NCBI RefSeq assembly: GCF_018122625.2
Contig: NZ_JAGQFT020000007.1
Span: forward strand, 141,836-205,835
Reading direction: 5' to 3'
Origin: Coralloluteibacterium stylophorae
GTDB lineage: Bacteria > Pseudomonadota > Gammaproteobacteria > Xanthomonadales > Xanthomonadaceae
Length of the DNA stretch: 64,000 nucleotides
Shown here: positions 47,059-56,729 of the stretch, piece by piece
Layout of the letters: the number at the start of each line of letters is the position of its first letter
Position numbering within the stretch: position 1 is the stretch's first letter
Notes under the pieces: generated by a model
What the model was told of the DNA's origin: nothing
The model's input: only the letters and a program-made list of their open reading frames with translations
The model's database searches: none
Position numbers and translations under genes: made by a program

Positions 47059-49839
47059 ATGCTCGAGGCATTGTTAGCGCTGCCCTTCGCCCTGGCCCTG
47101 CTGATCGCCTGCATGACGAAGGCGTCGCGCCGGACCATCGCATGGACCGCCGCCGTCGCCCCGCTCGGCGGGCTCGCGATCCTCGGCCTGATCACCCCAC
47201 GCATCCTCGACGGCGAGACCGTCCGCAGCACCGTGGAGTGGGTGCCCGCGGTCGGGCTCGACCTGATCCTGCGCGTCGACGGCCTCGGCTGGATGTTCGG
47301 CGGCCTGGTGCTGGCCATCGGCGCGCTGATCGTGCTCTACGCCGCCTATTACCTCGACCCGCGCGACAGCGCGCGCCGGTTCTTCGCCACCCTGCTCATG
47401 TTCATGGGCGCGATGCTGGGCCTGGCGATCTCCGGCAACCTGCTGCAGCTGGTGGTGTTCTGGGAACTGACCAGCATCAGCTCCTTCCTGCTGATCGGCT
47501 TCTGGAAGCACCGCCACGACGCCCGCGTCGGCGCGCGCATGGCGCTGGCGGTGACCGGCGGCGGCGGCCTGGCGCTGCTCGGCGGCGTGGTGCTGCTCGG
47601 GCGCATCGTCGGCAGCTACGAGCTCGACGCCATCCTCGCCGCCGGCGAGCTGGTGCGGGCGCATGCCCTGTATCCGGCGGCACTGGTGCTGATCCTGCTC
47701 GGCGCCTTCACCAAGTCGGCGCAGTTCCCCTTCAGCTTCTGGCTGCCGCACGCAATGGCGGCGCCGACGCCGGTGTCGGCCTACCTGCATTCCGCGGCGA
47801 TGGTGAAGGCCGGCGTGTTCCTGCTCGCGCGCCTGCATCCCACGCTCGCCGGCAGCGAGCTGTTCGCGATCCTGGTGGTGTCCACCGGCGCGGCGACCTT
47901 CGTCATCAGCGCGCTGTTCGCGATCTGGCAGCACGACCTCAAGGGCCTGCTCGCCTATTCGACGCTCTCGCACCTCGGCCTGATCACCATGCTGTTCGGC
48001 CTGTCGGCGCCGATGGCGGTGGTCGCGGGCCTGTTCCACATGCTCAACCACGCCACGTTCAAGGCGTCGCTGTTCATGTCGGCCGGCATCATCGACCACG
48101 AGACCGGCACCCGCGACCTGCGCCGCCTCGGCGGCCTGCGCAAGCTGATGCCGGTGACCTCGGCGCTGGCGATGATCGCCACGCTGTCGATGGCCGGCGT
48201 ACCGCTGCTCAACGGCTTCCTGTCGAAGGAGATGTTCTTCACCGAGGCCGCGGCGGCCGGCGACGGACCGATCTCCGACCACCTGCTGACCCTCGTTGCC
48301 ACCGTCGGCGGCGTGCTCAGCATGGCCTACAGCCTGCGCTTCCTGCGCGACGCCTTCTTCGGCGACGCGCCGCGCGACGTCGCGATCAACGCGCACGAGC
48401 CGCCGCGCTTCATGCGCGTGCCGGTGGAGATCCTGGTCGCGGTGTGCGTGCTGGTCGGCCTGCTTCCAGCCTTCACCATCGGCCCCATCCTCGAGGCCGG
48501 CGCACGCGGCGTGCTCGGCCCCGACCTCCCCGACTACGACCTCGCGATCTGGCACGGCTTCAACCTGCCGCTGGCGATGAGCATCGTCAGCCTGGTCGGC
48601 GGCCTCCTGCTCTACGCCACGCTGCAGCGCCGCACCGACATCCACGCCAAGCAGACGCCGCAGGTCATCAAGACCGCCTACGAGCACGTCATCCACGGCC
48701 TGTACCGTCTCTCCTGCTGGCTGACCTCGCGCATCGAGAACGGCAGCCTGCAGCGGATGATGGTGCTGCTGGTGGTGGCCGTGGCGGTGATGGCGCTGGC
48801 GCCCTTCGTGCAGGGCCATGCGCTGGGCGCGGCACAGGCGACGCAGCCGCTGCCGCTGCTCGGCGCACTGCTGTGGGTACTGATCGTCGCCGGTGCGCTC
48901 GGCACCGTGCTGCTGCACCACCAGCGCATGAAGGCGGTGATCGTGATCGGCGCCGCCGGCCTCGGCGTCAGCCTGGCCTTCGTGGTGCTGTCCGCGCCGG
49001 ACCTCGCGCTGACCCAGCTGCTGGTCGAGATCGCCACCATCGCGCTGATGCTGCTGGCGATGAACTTCCTGCCCCAGGTCGCGGCGCGCGAACCGCGCGC
49101 GCGACGGCTGCGCGATGCGCTGCTGGCGCTGGCCGGCGGCAGCGGCGTCGCCGTGCTGACCTGGGCGGTGCTGACCCGGCCGCTGGACACGGTGGCGGGC
49201 GAAATGCTCGCGCGCGCCCTGCCGCAGGGCGGCGGCACCAACGTGGTCAACATCATCCTGGTCGACTTCCGCGGCTTCGACACGATGGGCGAGATCACCG
49301 TGTTCGCCATCGCCGGCCTGCTCGTGCACGCGCTGCTGCGGACCGCGAAGGTGAGTCCGGAGCGGGCCTGGCCGGACGCGATGCGCCTGACCATCCCGCA
49401 GGTGGTCGTGCAGCTGCTGCTGCCGCTGGCGATCGCGGTCGCGGTCTACCTGTTCCTGCGCGGCCACAACGAGCCCGGCGGCGGCTTCATCGCGGGCCTG
49501 GTGCTGGCGGTGCCGCTGCTGCTGCAGTACGTGGTCATCGGCCTGGGCCGGCCCAACCCGCGCCTGGCCGCGCGCGTGCTGGCGATGATCGGCATCGGCC
49601 TGCTGCTGGCAGTCGGCACCGGCGCCGGCGCGATCGCCTTCGGCCATCCCTTCCTCACCAGCGCGCACGGGCATCCGGCGCTGCCGCTGGTCGGCCACGT
49701 GCCGCTGGCCAGCGTCATGATCTTCGACCTCGGCGTGTTCATGGTGGTGGCCGGCACGATCCTGCTCGCGCTGCTGTCGCTGGCGCGCGCGGCGCACCCG
49801 GAGACGATCGCCGGCGTCGGCGACGGAGACACCCGCTGA
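47059..49839 (+). CDS. mrpA: MrpA with fused MrpB domain, Na+(K+)/H+ antiporter subunit
   Basis: 926 aa. The N-terminal three quarters are the NuoL-like proton-channel subunit with the key Lys/Glu helices (FWELTSISSFLLIGFW, LGAFTKSAQFPFSFWLPHAM, LLAYSTLSHLGL). Beyond about residue 600 lie the MrpA-specific C-terminal helices, and the last 150 residues are an MrpB domain (YLFLRGHNEPGGGFIAGLV.., PLASVMIFDLGVFMVVAG). It acts in the inner membrane as part of the six- or seven-subunit Mrp complex. First gene of a tight operon; its stop overlaps the mrpC start (TGATG at 49837-49841). Confidence 0.93.
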   Translation: MLEALLALPFALALLIACMTKASRRTIAWTAAVAPLGGLAILGLITPRILDGETVRSTVEWVPAVGLDLILRVDGLGWMFGGLVLAIGALIVLYAAYYLDPRDSARRFFATLLMFMGAMLGLAISGNLLQLVVFWELTSISSFLLIGFWKHRHDARVGARMALAVTGGGGLALLGGVVLLGRIVGSYELDAILAAGELVRAHALYPAALVLILLGAFTKSAQFPFSFWLPHAMAAPTPVSAYLHSAAMVKAGVFLLARLHPTLAGSELFAILVVSTGAATFVISALFAIWQHDLKGLLAYSTLSHLGLITMLFGLSAPMAVVAGLFHMLNHATFKASLFMSAGIIDHETGTRDLRRLGGLRKLMPVTSALAMIATLSMAGVPLLNGFLSKEMFFTEAAAAGDGPISDHLLTLVATVGGVLSMAYSLRFLRDAFFGDAPRDVAINAHEPPRFMRVPVEILVAVCVLVGLLPAFTIGPILEAGARGVLGPDLPDYDLAIWHGFNLPLAMSIVSLVGGLLLYATLQRRTDIHAKQTPQVIKTAYEHVIHGLYRLSCWLTSRIENGSLQRMMVLLVVAVAVMALAPFVQGHALGAAQATQPLPLLGALLWVLIVAGALGTVLLHHQRMKAVIVIGAAGLGVSLAFVVLSAPDLALTQLLVEIATIALMLLAMNFLPQVAAREPRARRLRDALLALAGGSGVAVLTWAVLTRPLDTVAGEMLARALPQGGGTNVVNIILVDFRGFDTMGEITVFAIAGLLVHALLRTAKVSPERAWPDAMRLTIPQVVVQLLLPLAIAVAVYLFLRGHNEPGGGFIAGLVLAVPLLLQYVVIGLGRPNPRLAARVLAMIGIGLLLAVGTGAGAIAFGHPFLTSAHGHPALPLVGHVPLASVMIFDLGVFMVVAGTILLALLSLARAAHPETIAGVGDGDTR

Positions 49840-50264
49840 TGGAAATCGCCTTCGCCTCCGCCGTGGGCGTGCTGTTCGCCGCCGGCATCTACCTGCTGCT
49901 GCGCGCGCGCAGCTTCGAGGTCGTACTCGGCCTGACCCTGCTGTCCTACGGCGTCAACCTGCTGCTGTTCTCGATGGGGCGCCTGCGCGTGGACGCGCCG
50001 CCGGTGCTGGAGCAGGACGTCGTGCCGACCCTCGCCCACTACACCGACCCGCTGCCGCAGGCGCTGGTGCTGACGGCCATCGTGATCTCGTTCGCGATGA
50101 CCGCCGTGCTGCTGGTGGTCGCCCTGCGCGGGCGCACCGACGGCGGCAGCGACCATGCCGACGGGGTCGAACGCGACGCCGCGCCGCCGCCGGAGCCGAC
50201 CGATCCGCGCGACCTGCCGCGGCACCCACCGCGCGGCGGCGCCACGGAAGGAGAGCAGCGATGA
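49839..50264 (+). CDS. mrpC: MrpC, Na+/H+ antiporter subunit C
   Basis: 141 aa, NuoK-like, with three helices. AAGIYLLLRARSFEVVLGLTLLSYGVNLLLF and DPLPQALVLTAIVISFAMTA are the family blocks, followed by a charged cytoplasmic tail rich in Asp/Pro. It overlaps mrpA by 1 nt and mrpD by 4 nt. Confidence 0.94.
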   Translation: MEIAFASAVGVLFAAGIYLLLRARSFEVVLGLTLLSYGVNLLLFSMGRLRVDAPPVLEQDVVPTLAHYTDPLPQALVLTAIVISFAMTAVLLVVALRGRTDGGSDHADGVERDAAPPPEPTDPRDLPRHPPRGGATEGEQR

Positions 50265-51793
50265 GTCCGCACCTCGCCGTGGTCCCGGTCGCCGGGCCGA
50301 TCGCGCTGGGCGCGGTCCTGCTGCTGCTCGAGCGCTTCGACATCCGTCTGCGCCGCGCGCTCGGCGTGGTCGGCGCGCTGGCCTGGATCGGCGTCGGCAT
50401 CGCCCTGGTCGTCGGCGCCGCCGACGGCGCGGTCGGCGCCTACCTCATCGGCGACTGGCCGGCCAACCTCGGCATCGCGCTGGCGGTCGACCGGCTGTCG
50501 GCGCTGATGGTGCTGGCCACCGCCCTGCTCGGCGCCGGCTGCCTGGTCTATGCCTGCGCCGGCTGGGACCGCTGCGCGCCGCACTTCCATACCTTCTTCC
50601 AGCTGCAGCTCGCGGGCCTGTTCGGCGCCTTCCTCACCGGCGACCTGTTTAACCTGTTCGTGTTCTTCGAGGTCCTGCTGATCGCCTCCTACGGCATCCT
50701 GCTGGCGGGCGCGGAAGGCCGCCGCATCCATGCCGGGCTGCAGTACGTGGCCTTCAACGTCGCCGTCTCGGTGCTGTTCCTGGTCGCGCTCGGCCTGCTC
50801 TACGGCGTCACCGGCACGCTCAACATGGCCGACATGGCGGAGCGCATCGCCGCCGCGCCGCCGGCCGACCTCGGCCTGATCCGCGCCGCGGCCGGCGTGC
50901 TGCTGGTGGTGTTCTGCGCCAAGGCGGCGCTGTTCCCGCTCTACCTGTGGCTGCCCGACACCTATGCGCGGGCGCCGGCGGCGAGCGCGGCGCTGTTCGC
51001 GATCATGACCAAGCTCGGCCTGTACAGCGTGCTGCGCGTGTATTCGGTGGTCTTCGCCGCCGACGCGGTCGCCGACGTCGCCTGGCCGTGGCTGCTGCCG
51101 CTGGGCGTGGCGACGCTGCTGCTTTCGGCGTTCGGCGCGGTGGCGGCGGCCTCGCTGCGGATGCTGGCCGCGCACCTGATCCTGTTCTCGGCGGCGCTGC
51201 TGTTCGTGGCCTTCGCCCTGGACTCGGCGCCCGCGGTCGCCGCCGGCCTCTACTACCTGGTGCACAGCGCGCTGGCGGGCGGCGCGCTGTTCCTGTTCGC
51301 CGACCTGGTGCGGCGCCAGCGCCGCCACCGCGGCGACGACCTCACCGCGTCCGAGCCGGTGGTGCAGCCGACCCTGCTGGGCCTGGTCTACCTCGTGCTC
51401 GCGGTGTCGCTGATCGGCCTGCCGCCGCTGCCGGGCTTCATCGCCAAGTTCGCGCTCCTCGCGGCGATCCCGGACGCGCAGGCGGGCTGGCTGTTCCCGG
51501 CGGTGCTGGTGTCCTCGCTGCTGGTCATGATCGCGATGGCGCGCGCCGGCAGCCGGCTGTTCTGGGGCGATGCCGATCCGGAGCCGGTGCGCGGCGGCAC
51601 GCCGCCCGAGCCCGCGCGCGCCCTGCCCCTGGCCGGCCTGTTCGCGCTGCTCGGCCTGAACGTGGCGATGGCGCTGGGCGCGCAGCCGGTGCTGGCCTAC
51701 GCGCAGGCCGCCGCCGAGCAGATGCAGGCGCCGGCCGGCTACCTCGAGGGCATCCGTCGGGCCGAGCCGGGCCGCGGGGAGGTGGCGCCATGA
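50261..51793 (+). CDS. mrpD: MrpD, Na+/H+ antiporter subunit D
   Basis: 510 aa, NuoM/N-like antiporter subunit with about 14 helices. FNLFVFFEVLLIASYGILL carries the conserved Glu, FCAKAALFPLYLWLPDTYARAP the conserved Lys and LPPLPGFIAKFALL the C-terminal channel Lys. ATGA overlaps with mrpC and mrpE on both sides. Confidence 0.95.
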   Translation: MSPHLAVVPVAGPIALGAVLLLLERFDIRLRRALGVVGALAWIGVGIALVVGAADGAVGAYLIGDWPANLGIALAVDRLSALMVLATALLGAGCLVYACAGWDRCAPHFHTFFQLQLAGLFGAFLTGDLFNLFVFFEVLLIASYGILLAGAEGRRIHAGLQYVAFNVAVSVLFLVALGLLYGVTGTLNMADMAERIAAAPPADLGLIRAAAGVLLVVFCAKAALFPLYLWLPDTYARAPAASAALFAIMTKLGLYSVLRVYSVVFAADAVADVAWPWLLPLGVATLLLSAFGAVAAASLRMLAAHLILFSAALLFVAFALDSAPAVAAGLYYLVHSALAGGALFLFADLVRRQRRHRGDDLTASEPVVQPTLLGLVYLVLAVSLIGLPPLPGFIAKFALLAAIPDAQAGWLFPAVLVSSLLVMIAMARAGSRLFWGDADPEPVRGGTPPEPARALPLAGLFALLGLNVAMALGAQPVLAYAQAAAEQMQAPAGYLEGIRRAEPGRGEVAP

Positions 51794-52275
51794 AGCGCCT
51801 GCTGCCGACCCCCTTCATCAGCATCGCGATCGCGGTGACCTGGCTGCTGCTGTGGGACTCGCTGGCGCCCGGCCAGCTGATCCTGGCGGCGGTGCTCGCC
51901 GTGGCCATCCCGCTGGTGATCGGCGGCATGCGCGGCAAGCCGATGCGGCTGCGCGCGCCGGGCGCGGTGCTGCGCCTGCTGTGGCGGGTGGGCGTCGACA
52001 TCCTGCGCGGCAGCATCGACGTCAGCCAGGCCATCCTCGGGCGCACGTCCAAGGTCAAACCCGGCTTCGTCTGGATCCGCCTGGACGTCACCCACGACCA
52101 CGCGATCGCCGCGCTCGCCGGCATCATCACCCTCACCCCCGGCACGCTCTCGGCCGAGCTGACCGAGGACCGCGGCCACCTGCTGGTGCACGCGCTCGAC
52201 ATGGGCGAGGCCGAAGCCCTGGCGCACACCATCAAGGCGCGCTACGAGTCCCTGCTCCTGGAGATCTTCCGATGA
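51790..52275 (+). CDS. mrpE: MrpE, Na+/H+ antiporter subunit E
   Basis: 161 aa with two to three N-terminal helices and a cytoplasmic domain marked by ITLTPGTLSAELTEDRGHLLVHALD, the MNHE signature. ATGA overlaps with mrpD and mrpF. Confidence 0.94.
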   Translation: MKRLLPTPFISIAIAVTWLLLWDSLAPGQLILAAVLAVAIPLVIGGMRGKPMRLRAPGAVLRLLWRVGVDILRGSIDVSQAILGRTSKVKPGFVWIRLDVTHDHAIAALAGIITLTPGTLSAELTEDRGHLLVHALDMGEAEALAHTIKARYESLLLEIFR

Positions 52276-52541
52276 TCGACACCGCTGCCATCATCGCGCT
52301 GTGCCTGATCGCCGCCGCGGTGCTGATGTCGCTGTTCCGCCTGCTGCGCGGGCCGTCCTCCACCGACCGCATCCTCGCGCTCGACACTCTCTACATCAAT
52401 GCCACCGCGCTGCTCGTCGTGATCGGCGTGGTGTTCGCCACCTCGACCTACTTCGAAGCCGCGCTGATCATCGCCATGCTGGGCTTCGTCAGCACCATGG
52501 TCGCCTGCAAGTACGTCATCCGCGGCAGGATCATCGAATGA
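52272..52541 (+). CDS. mrpF: MrpF, Na+/H+ antiporter subunit F
   Basis: 89 aa, three helices, with LLRGPSSTDRILALDTLYIN as the conserved block. It overlaps both neighbours by 4 nt. Confidence 0.94.
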   Translation: MIDTAAIIALCLIAAAVLMSLFRLLRGPSSTDRILALDTLYINATALLVVIGVVFATSTYFEAALIIAMLGFVSTMVACKYVIRGRIIE

Positions 52542-52942
52542 GCGCCGACACCGTCTTCGAAGCCGTGGTCGCCGCCCTGCTGGTGGTGGGCGGTGCGTTC
52601 CTGTTCATCGGCTCGCTCGGCCTCGCCCGCCTGGCCGACATCTACCAGCGCCTGCACGGCCCAGCCAAGGCGACCACGGTCGGCATCGGCGCGCTGCTGG
52701 TCGCCTCGATGGCACGGCACGCCCTGCTCGACGAGGGCGTCGACCTGCGCGAGGTGCTGGTCACCGTGTTCCTGTTCCTGACCGCGCCGGTCAGCGCGCA
52801 CATGCTCGCGCGCACCGCCTTCGCGCTCGATCCCGCGGCGCGCCCGCCGGCGCCGGGCGAGCCGGGCACCTCCCGCTCCGGCAAGGGCGAGGCGGTCACT
52901 CCGGTCCAGCCGCGCGACGACCGGGCCGGCGGACGCGCCTGA
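52538..52942 (+). CDS. mrpG: MrpG, Na+/H+ antiporter subunit G
   Basis: 134 aa, three helices, with the family block IGSLGLARLADIYQRLHGPAKATTVG and VLVTVFLFLTAPVSAHMLARTA. A hydrophilic tail of about 35 residues follows. Last gene of the complete mrpA(B)CDEFG operon. Confidence 0.94.
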   Translation: MSADTVFEAVVAALLVVGGAFLFIGSLGLARLADIYQRLHGPAKATTVGIGALLVASMARHALLDEGVDLREVLVTVFLFLTAPVSAHMLARTAFALDPAARPPAPGEPGTSRSGKGEAVTPVQPRDDRAGGRA

Positions 52943-52951
52943 GCGAACGGC

Positions 52952-53620
52952 TCAGCCGCAGCCTTCGACGTAGTCGACCTGCGGCGGCTGGCCCAGCCGC
53001 CACGACACCACGCGGGCGCCTGCGTCGGTGGTGAACACCAGCCTGTTGCCGCTGCCGTCGTTGCTCTCGACGGTGAGCACGTCGGTGTCCGCGTCGTACT
53101 TGCCCTGCGACACGGTGATGCGGCCGGGGTAGAGCTCCTCGATCTGCGAGGTGAGCATGCCGACCGCACCGCCGCCCGGTGCGGCGACGTCGGCGCCGTC
53201 GACGTCCACGCGCACGAAGGCGCCGTCCTCGATCATGAAGCCGACCGGCGCGGACGGCCCGGCCTCGGGAAACAGGTAGTGGCAGCTCGATCCCGGTGCG
53301 GGTTCGCCGCCGACCAGCGGACGCCCGTAGGCCTCGCGCAGGGCCTCGACGTCGTCGCCGAAGCGCGCCGGGCCCAGGCCCTGGAAGCTCAGCATGGACG
53401 ACACCCCGGCATCCTCGGCGGCGCTGCGGGCGCCTTCAGGATCCCGGGGCATCACGTCGCCTCCCGCATCCGTCGCGGCCTGCCCCCCGACCGGCGGCGG
53501 CCCCGGGCGTGCGGCCGCCGACGGCGCATCGGAGCGGTCGTCCGGCTCCCGCGGCTGGTGGTCGCAGGCGGCCAGCGCCAGCGGCAGGACGATCAGCAGT
53601 GACGGCAGATGGCGAGGCAT
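52952..53620 (-). CDS. Lipoprotein of unknown function
   Basis: 222 aa. Lipobox LALAAC (Cys19), then a disordered Asp/Pro/Ala-rich spacer to about 70. A folded domain from LSFQGLGPARFGDDVEALREAYG follows, with SSCHYLFPEAG..VGFMIEDGAFVRVDVD and DPxxPxxPGRITVSQGKYD-like strands, and a final Cys at VEGCG. The layout resembles small periplasmic lipoproteins seen widely in Lysobacterales whose role is not known. It is convergent with mrpG, 9 nt away. Confidence 0.78.
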   Translation of the reverse strand: MPRHLPSLLIVLPLALAACDHQPREPDDRSDAPSAAARPGPPPVGGQAATDAGGDVMPRDPEGARSAAEDAGVSSMLSFQGLGPARFGDDVEALREAYGRPLVGGEPAPGSSCHYLFPEAGPSAPVGFMIEDGAFVRVDVDGADVAAPGGGAVGMLTSQIEELYPGRITVSQGKYDADTDVLTVESNDGSGNRLVFTTDAGARVVSWRLGQPPQVDYVEGCG

Positions 53621-53690
53621 GGGCGTGCTCCGGAGCGACGTGGAGCGCGCGACGCTAGCGCCGTGCGCGTCGGCATCGTGCGAGCGCCCA

Positions 53691-54998
53691 TCAGATCTCG
53701 CGGCGGGTCGGGTCGAAGCGCTTCTTCAGCCCCTGCCAGCATTCGAAGTAGTCGGCCTGGCGCTGCGGCGCCTCCATAGCCTGGCGCGTGGGATGCAGCA
53801 CCGCGCGGGTCTCGAACATGAAGGCCATGGTGTCGGCGATCACGTGCGGCTTCGACAGGTCGGCGCTCGACGCCGCCTCGAAGGTGGCCGCGTCGGGGCC
53901 GTGCCCGCTCATGCAGTTGTGCAGGCTAGCGGCACCGGGCGCGAAGCCCTCGGCCTTGGCGTCGTAGGCGCCGTGCACCAGGCCCATGAACTCGCTGGCC
54001 ACGTTGCGGTGGAACCACGGCGGACGGAAGGTGTCCTGCGCCACCAGCCAGCGCGGCGGGAAGATCACGAAATCGAGGTTGGCCGTGCCCGGCGTGTCCG
54101 ACGGCGAGGTCAGCACGGTGAAGATCGACGGATCCGGATGGTCGTAGCTGATCGAGCCGATCGCATTGAAGCGGCGCAGGTCGTAGCGGCAGGGTGCGGC
54201 GTTGCCGTGCCAGGCGACCACGTCGCAGGGCGAGTGCCCGATCGCCGCCGACCACAGCCGGCCCTGGAACTTGGCGACGAGCTCGAAATCGCCCTCGCGA
54301 TCCTCCCAGGCGGCGACCGGCGTCTCGAAGTCGCGCGGATTGGCCAGGCCGTTGGCGCCGATGGGCCCGAGGTCGGGCAGGCGCAGCGCCGCGCCGAAGT
54401 TCTCGCAGACGTAGCCGCGCGCCACGCCGTCCGGCAGCGCCACCGCGAAGCGCACGCCGCGCGGGATCAGCGCCACCTGCTGCGGTTCGACCTCGACGAT
54501 GCCGAACTCGGTCTGCAGCCTGAGCCGGCCCTGCTCGGGCACGATCAGGAGCTCCGCGTCGGCGTCGTAGAACCAGCGCCCGGCCATGTCGCGGTTGGCG
54601 GCGTACAGATGCACCCCGATGCCCTGCTGCGCCGCCGGCGAGCCGTTGCCGGCGACGGTGAACAGGCCCTCGACGAAGTCGGTCGGCGCCTCGGGCAGCG
54701 GGCGCGGGCTCCAGCGCAGCTGGTTGGGCGTGGCCGGCACCTCGTCGCAGCGGTTGTGGAAGGCGCCGGCCTCGCGCAGCTCGAACGGACGATGCAGGGC
54801 CGCAGGGCGGATGCGGTACAGCCAGCTGCGCCGGTTCTCGCTGCGCGGCGCGGTGAAGGCGGTGCCCGAGAGCTGCTCGGCATAGAGCCCATAGGGCGCG
54901 CGCTGCGGCGAGTTGCGCCCCTCCGGCAGCGCGCCCGGCAGCGCCTCGGTGGCGAAGTGGCTGCCGAAACCGGTCATGTAGCTCGTGTGCGTGGACAT
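53691..54998 (-). CDS. hmgA: Homogentisate 1,2-dioxygenase
   Basis: Ring-opening Fe(II) dioxygenase, 435 aa, converting homogentisate to maleylacetoacetate. [24 protein letters not shown] at the start and the iron-ligand region [32 protein letters not shown] (His, Glu, His) are intact. It lies on the same strand as hppD but about 570 nt downstream of it, with the DUF5362 gene in the opposite direction between them. Products go to MaiA and FahA encoded near 11-12.7 kb. Confidence 0.96.
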   Translation of the reverse strand: MSTHTSYMTGFGSHFATEALPGALPEGRNSPQRAPYGLYAEQLSGTAFTAPRSENRRSWLYRIRPAALHRPFELREAGAFHNRCDEVPATPNQLRWSPRPLPEAPTDFVEGLFTVAGNGSPAAQQGIGVHLYAANRDMAGRWFYDADAELLIVPEQGRLRLQTEFGIVEVEPQQVALIPRGVRFAVALPDGVARGYVCENFGAALRLPDLGPIGANGLANPRDFETPVAAWEDREGDFELVAKFQGRLWSAAIGHSPCDVVAWHGNAAPCRYDLRRFNAIGSISYDHPDPSIFTVLTSPSDTPGTANLDFVIFPPRWLVAQDTFRPPWFHRNVASEFMGLVHGAYDAKAEGFAPGAASLHNCMSGHGPDAATFEAASSADLSKPHVIADTMAFMFETRAVLHPTRQAMEAPQRQADYFECWQGLKKRFDPTRREI

Positions 54999-55104
54999 GT
55001 CGAAGGACTCGCAGTGGGGCCGCTGCTACCCTGTCGCGCCGCCGCGGGGAGCGCGGCGGCGGACAGACCGACAACGACGACATCAGGAACTCGAAGGGGA
55101 CACC

Positions 55105-55521
55105 ATGACCGATCCGATCACCGCACCGCCCGCACCGCCGGCCGCGCCGCTGCCGCCCGCCGCCCACACCACCACCGCGGGCGATCTCGCGCGGCCGCTG
55201 GCCTCGGCCAGGGGCTGGATGAAGCTGGTCGGCATCGTCTCCATCATCCAGGGCGCGCTGACCGCGCTCACCATCATCGGCATCGTCGTCGCCTGGCTGC
55301 CGATCTGGATCGGCGTGCTGGTGCTGCAGGCCGCCGGCGCGATCGAGCGCGCCGAGCGCGACAACGACGGCGCGGCGCTGGCCGAGGCGCTGGCACGGCT
55401 GAAGACCTACTTCGTGATCCAGGGCGTGCTGCTCCTGCTCTGGATCGTCTTCACGGTGCTGGTGATGCTCGCCTACGGCGGCATCATCATCGCCGCCGTC
55501 GCCAGCGGCGGCCTCAACTGA
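55105..55521 (+). CDS. DUF5362-like small membrane protein
   Basis: 138 aa. A Pro/Ala-rich N-terminus, then ARGWMKLVGIVSIIQGALTALTIIGIVVAWLPIWIGVLVLQAAG and a C-terminal hydrophobic pair (VIQGVLLLLWIVFTVLVMLAYGG). This agrees with DUF5362 proteins. Function unknown. The ATG at 55105 has GAAGGGG as ribosome site. It sits between hmgA and hppD on the opposite strand. Confidence 0.75.
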   Translation: MTDPITAPPAPPAAPLPPAAHTTTAGDLARPLASARGWMKLVGIVSIIQGALTALTIIGIVVAWLPIWIGVLVLQAAGAIERAERDNDGAALAEALARLKTYFVIQGVLLLLWIVFTVLVMLAYGGIIIAAVASGGLN

Positions 55522-55529
55522 GTGGGGCC

Positions 55530-55559
55530 GCGCGGGAACGGCCGCTGCCGTTCCCGCGC
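55530..55559. terminator. Hairpin between convergent DUF5362 and hppD genes
   Basis: A perfect 13-bp stem (GCGCGGGAACGGC with GCCGTTCCCGCGC) and a CGCT loop. There is no T-run on either side, so intrinsic termination is not certain, but the position fits a two-way end. Confidence 0.5.
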
Positions 55560-55566
55560 ACGCTCC

Positions 55567-56676
55567 TCACAGCACGCCGCGCTTGATCTGGTCGCGCTCG
55601 ATCGACTCGAACAGGGCCTGGAAGTTGCCCTCGCCGAAGCCCTCGTTGCCCTTGCGCTGGATGATCTCGAAGAAGATCGGGCCGATGGTGTTCTGGGTGA
55701 AGATCTGCAGCAGCTTGCGCTGCTTGGTCTCCGGGTCGGCGTCGATCAGGATCTTGTTCCTGGCCAGGCGCGGCACGTCCTCGCCGTGGTCCGGGATGCG
55801 CTGGTCGATCACGTCGAAGTAGGTGTCCGGCGTGTCCAGGAACTCCACGCCCTGCTCGCGCATCTTCTCGACGGTCTCGTAGATGTCGTCGGTGAAGCAG
55901 GCCACGTGCTGGATGCCCTCGCCGTTGTAGGCGTCGAGGTACTCGTTGATCTGCGACTTCGGATCCGACGACTCGTTGAGCGGGATGCGCACGATGCCGT
56001 CGGGCGCGGTCATCGCCTTGGACATCAGGCCGGTCTTGCTGCCCTTGATGTCGAAGTAGCGGATCTCGCGGAAGTTGAACAGCCGCTCGTAGTAGTCCGA
56101 CCACTTCTGCATGTTCCCGAGGAACAGGTTGTGGGTCAGGTGGTCGATGAAGGTCAGGCCGAAGCCGCGCGGATTCTGTTCGGCACCGGCGATCGGTTCG
56201 TATTCGCCGTCGTAGGCCGAACCGGCTGCGCCATAGCGGTCGACGAGGTAGAGCATGCAGTCGCCGATGCCCTTGACCACCGGCGCGTCGACCGCCTTGG
56301 TCTCCTCGCCCGAGGCGAAGCGCTCGCCGCCGTTGCCCAGCACCGCCTCGCAGACCTCGTCCGCGGGCCTGCGGAAGCGGATCGCGAAGCCGCAGGCGCT
56401 GGGACCGTGCATTCGCGCGAATTCGGCGGCGAAGGAATCCGGGTCGGCATTGACCAGGAAGTTCACCCCGCCCTGGCGGTACACGGTGATGTCGCGGCGG
56501 CGGTGCTTCAGCACCGCGGTGAAGCCCATGCGCCTGAACAGGTCGTGCAGCAGGTTCGCGTCCGGCGCGGCGAACTCGACGAACTCGAAGCCGTCGATGC
56601 CCATCGGGTTCTCGAAGGTCGTCGGCTGCATGCCCAGGTTGGGCGCGGCGGGGGCGATGTGCGGCTGTGCGCTCAT
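55567..56676 (-). CDS. hppD: 4-Hydroxyphenylpyruvate dioxygenase
   Basis: 369-aa Fe(II) enzyme making homogentisate from 4-hydroxyphenylpyruvate. Two VOC-fold halves; iron ligands His in LTFIDHLTHNL, His in IQHVACFTDDI and Glu in GPIFFEIIQRKG near the end, with GFGEGNFQALFESIE at the C-terminus. Start 56676 has AAGGAG 5 nt upstream. Promoter and operator are listed separately. Confidence 0.97.
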   Translation of the reverse strand: MSAQPHIAPAAPNLGMQPTTFENPMGIDGFEFVEFAAPDANLLHDLFRRMGFTAVLKHRRRDITVYRQGGVNFLVNADPDSFAAEFARMHGPSACGFAIRFRRPADEVCEAVLGNGGERFASGEETKAVDAPVVKGIGDCMLYLVDRYGAAGSAYDGEYEPIAGAEQNPRGFGLTFIDHLTHNLFLGNMQKWSDYYERLFNFREIRYFDIKGSKTGLMSKAMTAPDGIVRIPLNESSDPKSQINEYLDAYNGEGIQHVACFTDDIYETVEKMREQGVEFLDTPDTYFDVIDQRIPDHGEDVPRLARNKILIDADPETKQRKLLQIFTQNTIGPIFFEIIQRKGNEGFGEGNFQALFESIERDQIKRGVL

Positions 56677-56729
56677 GGCGGCTCCTTGGATGCGGTCGTG
56701 CGGGGGCGGCTTGCGCCGGGAAGGGCGCC

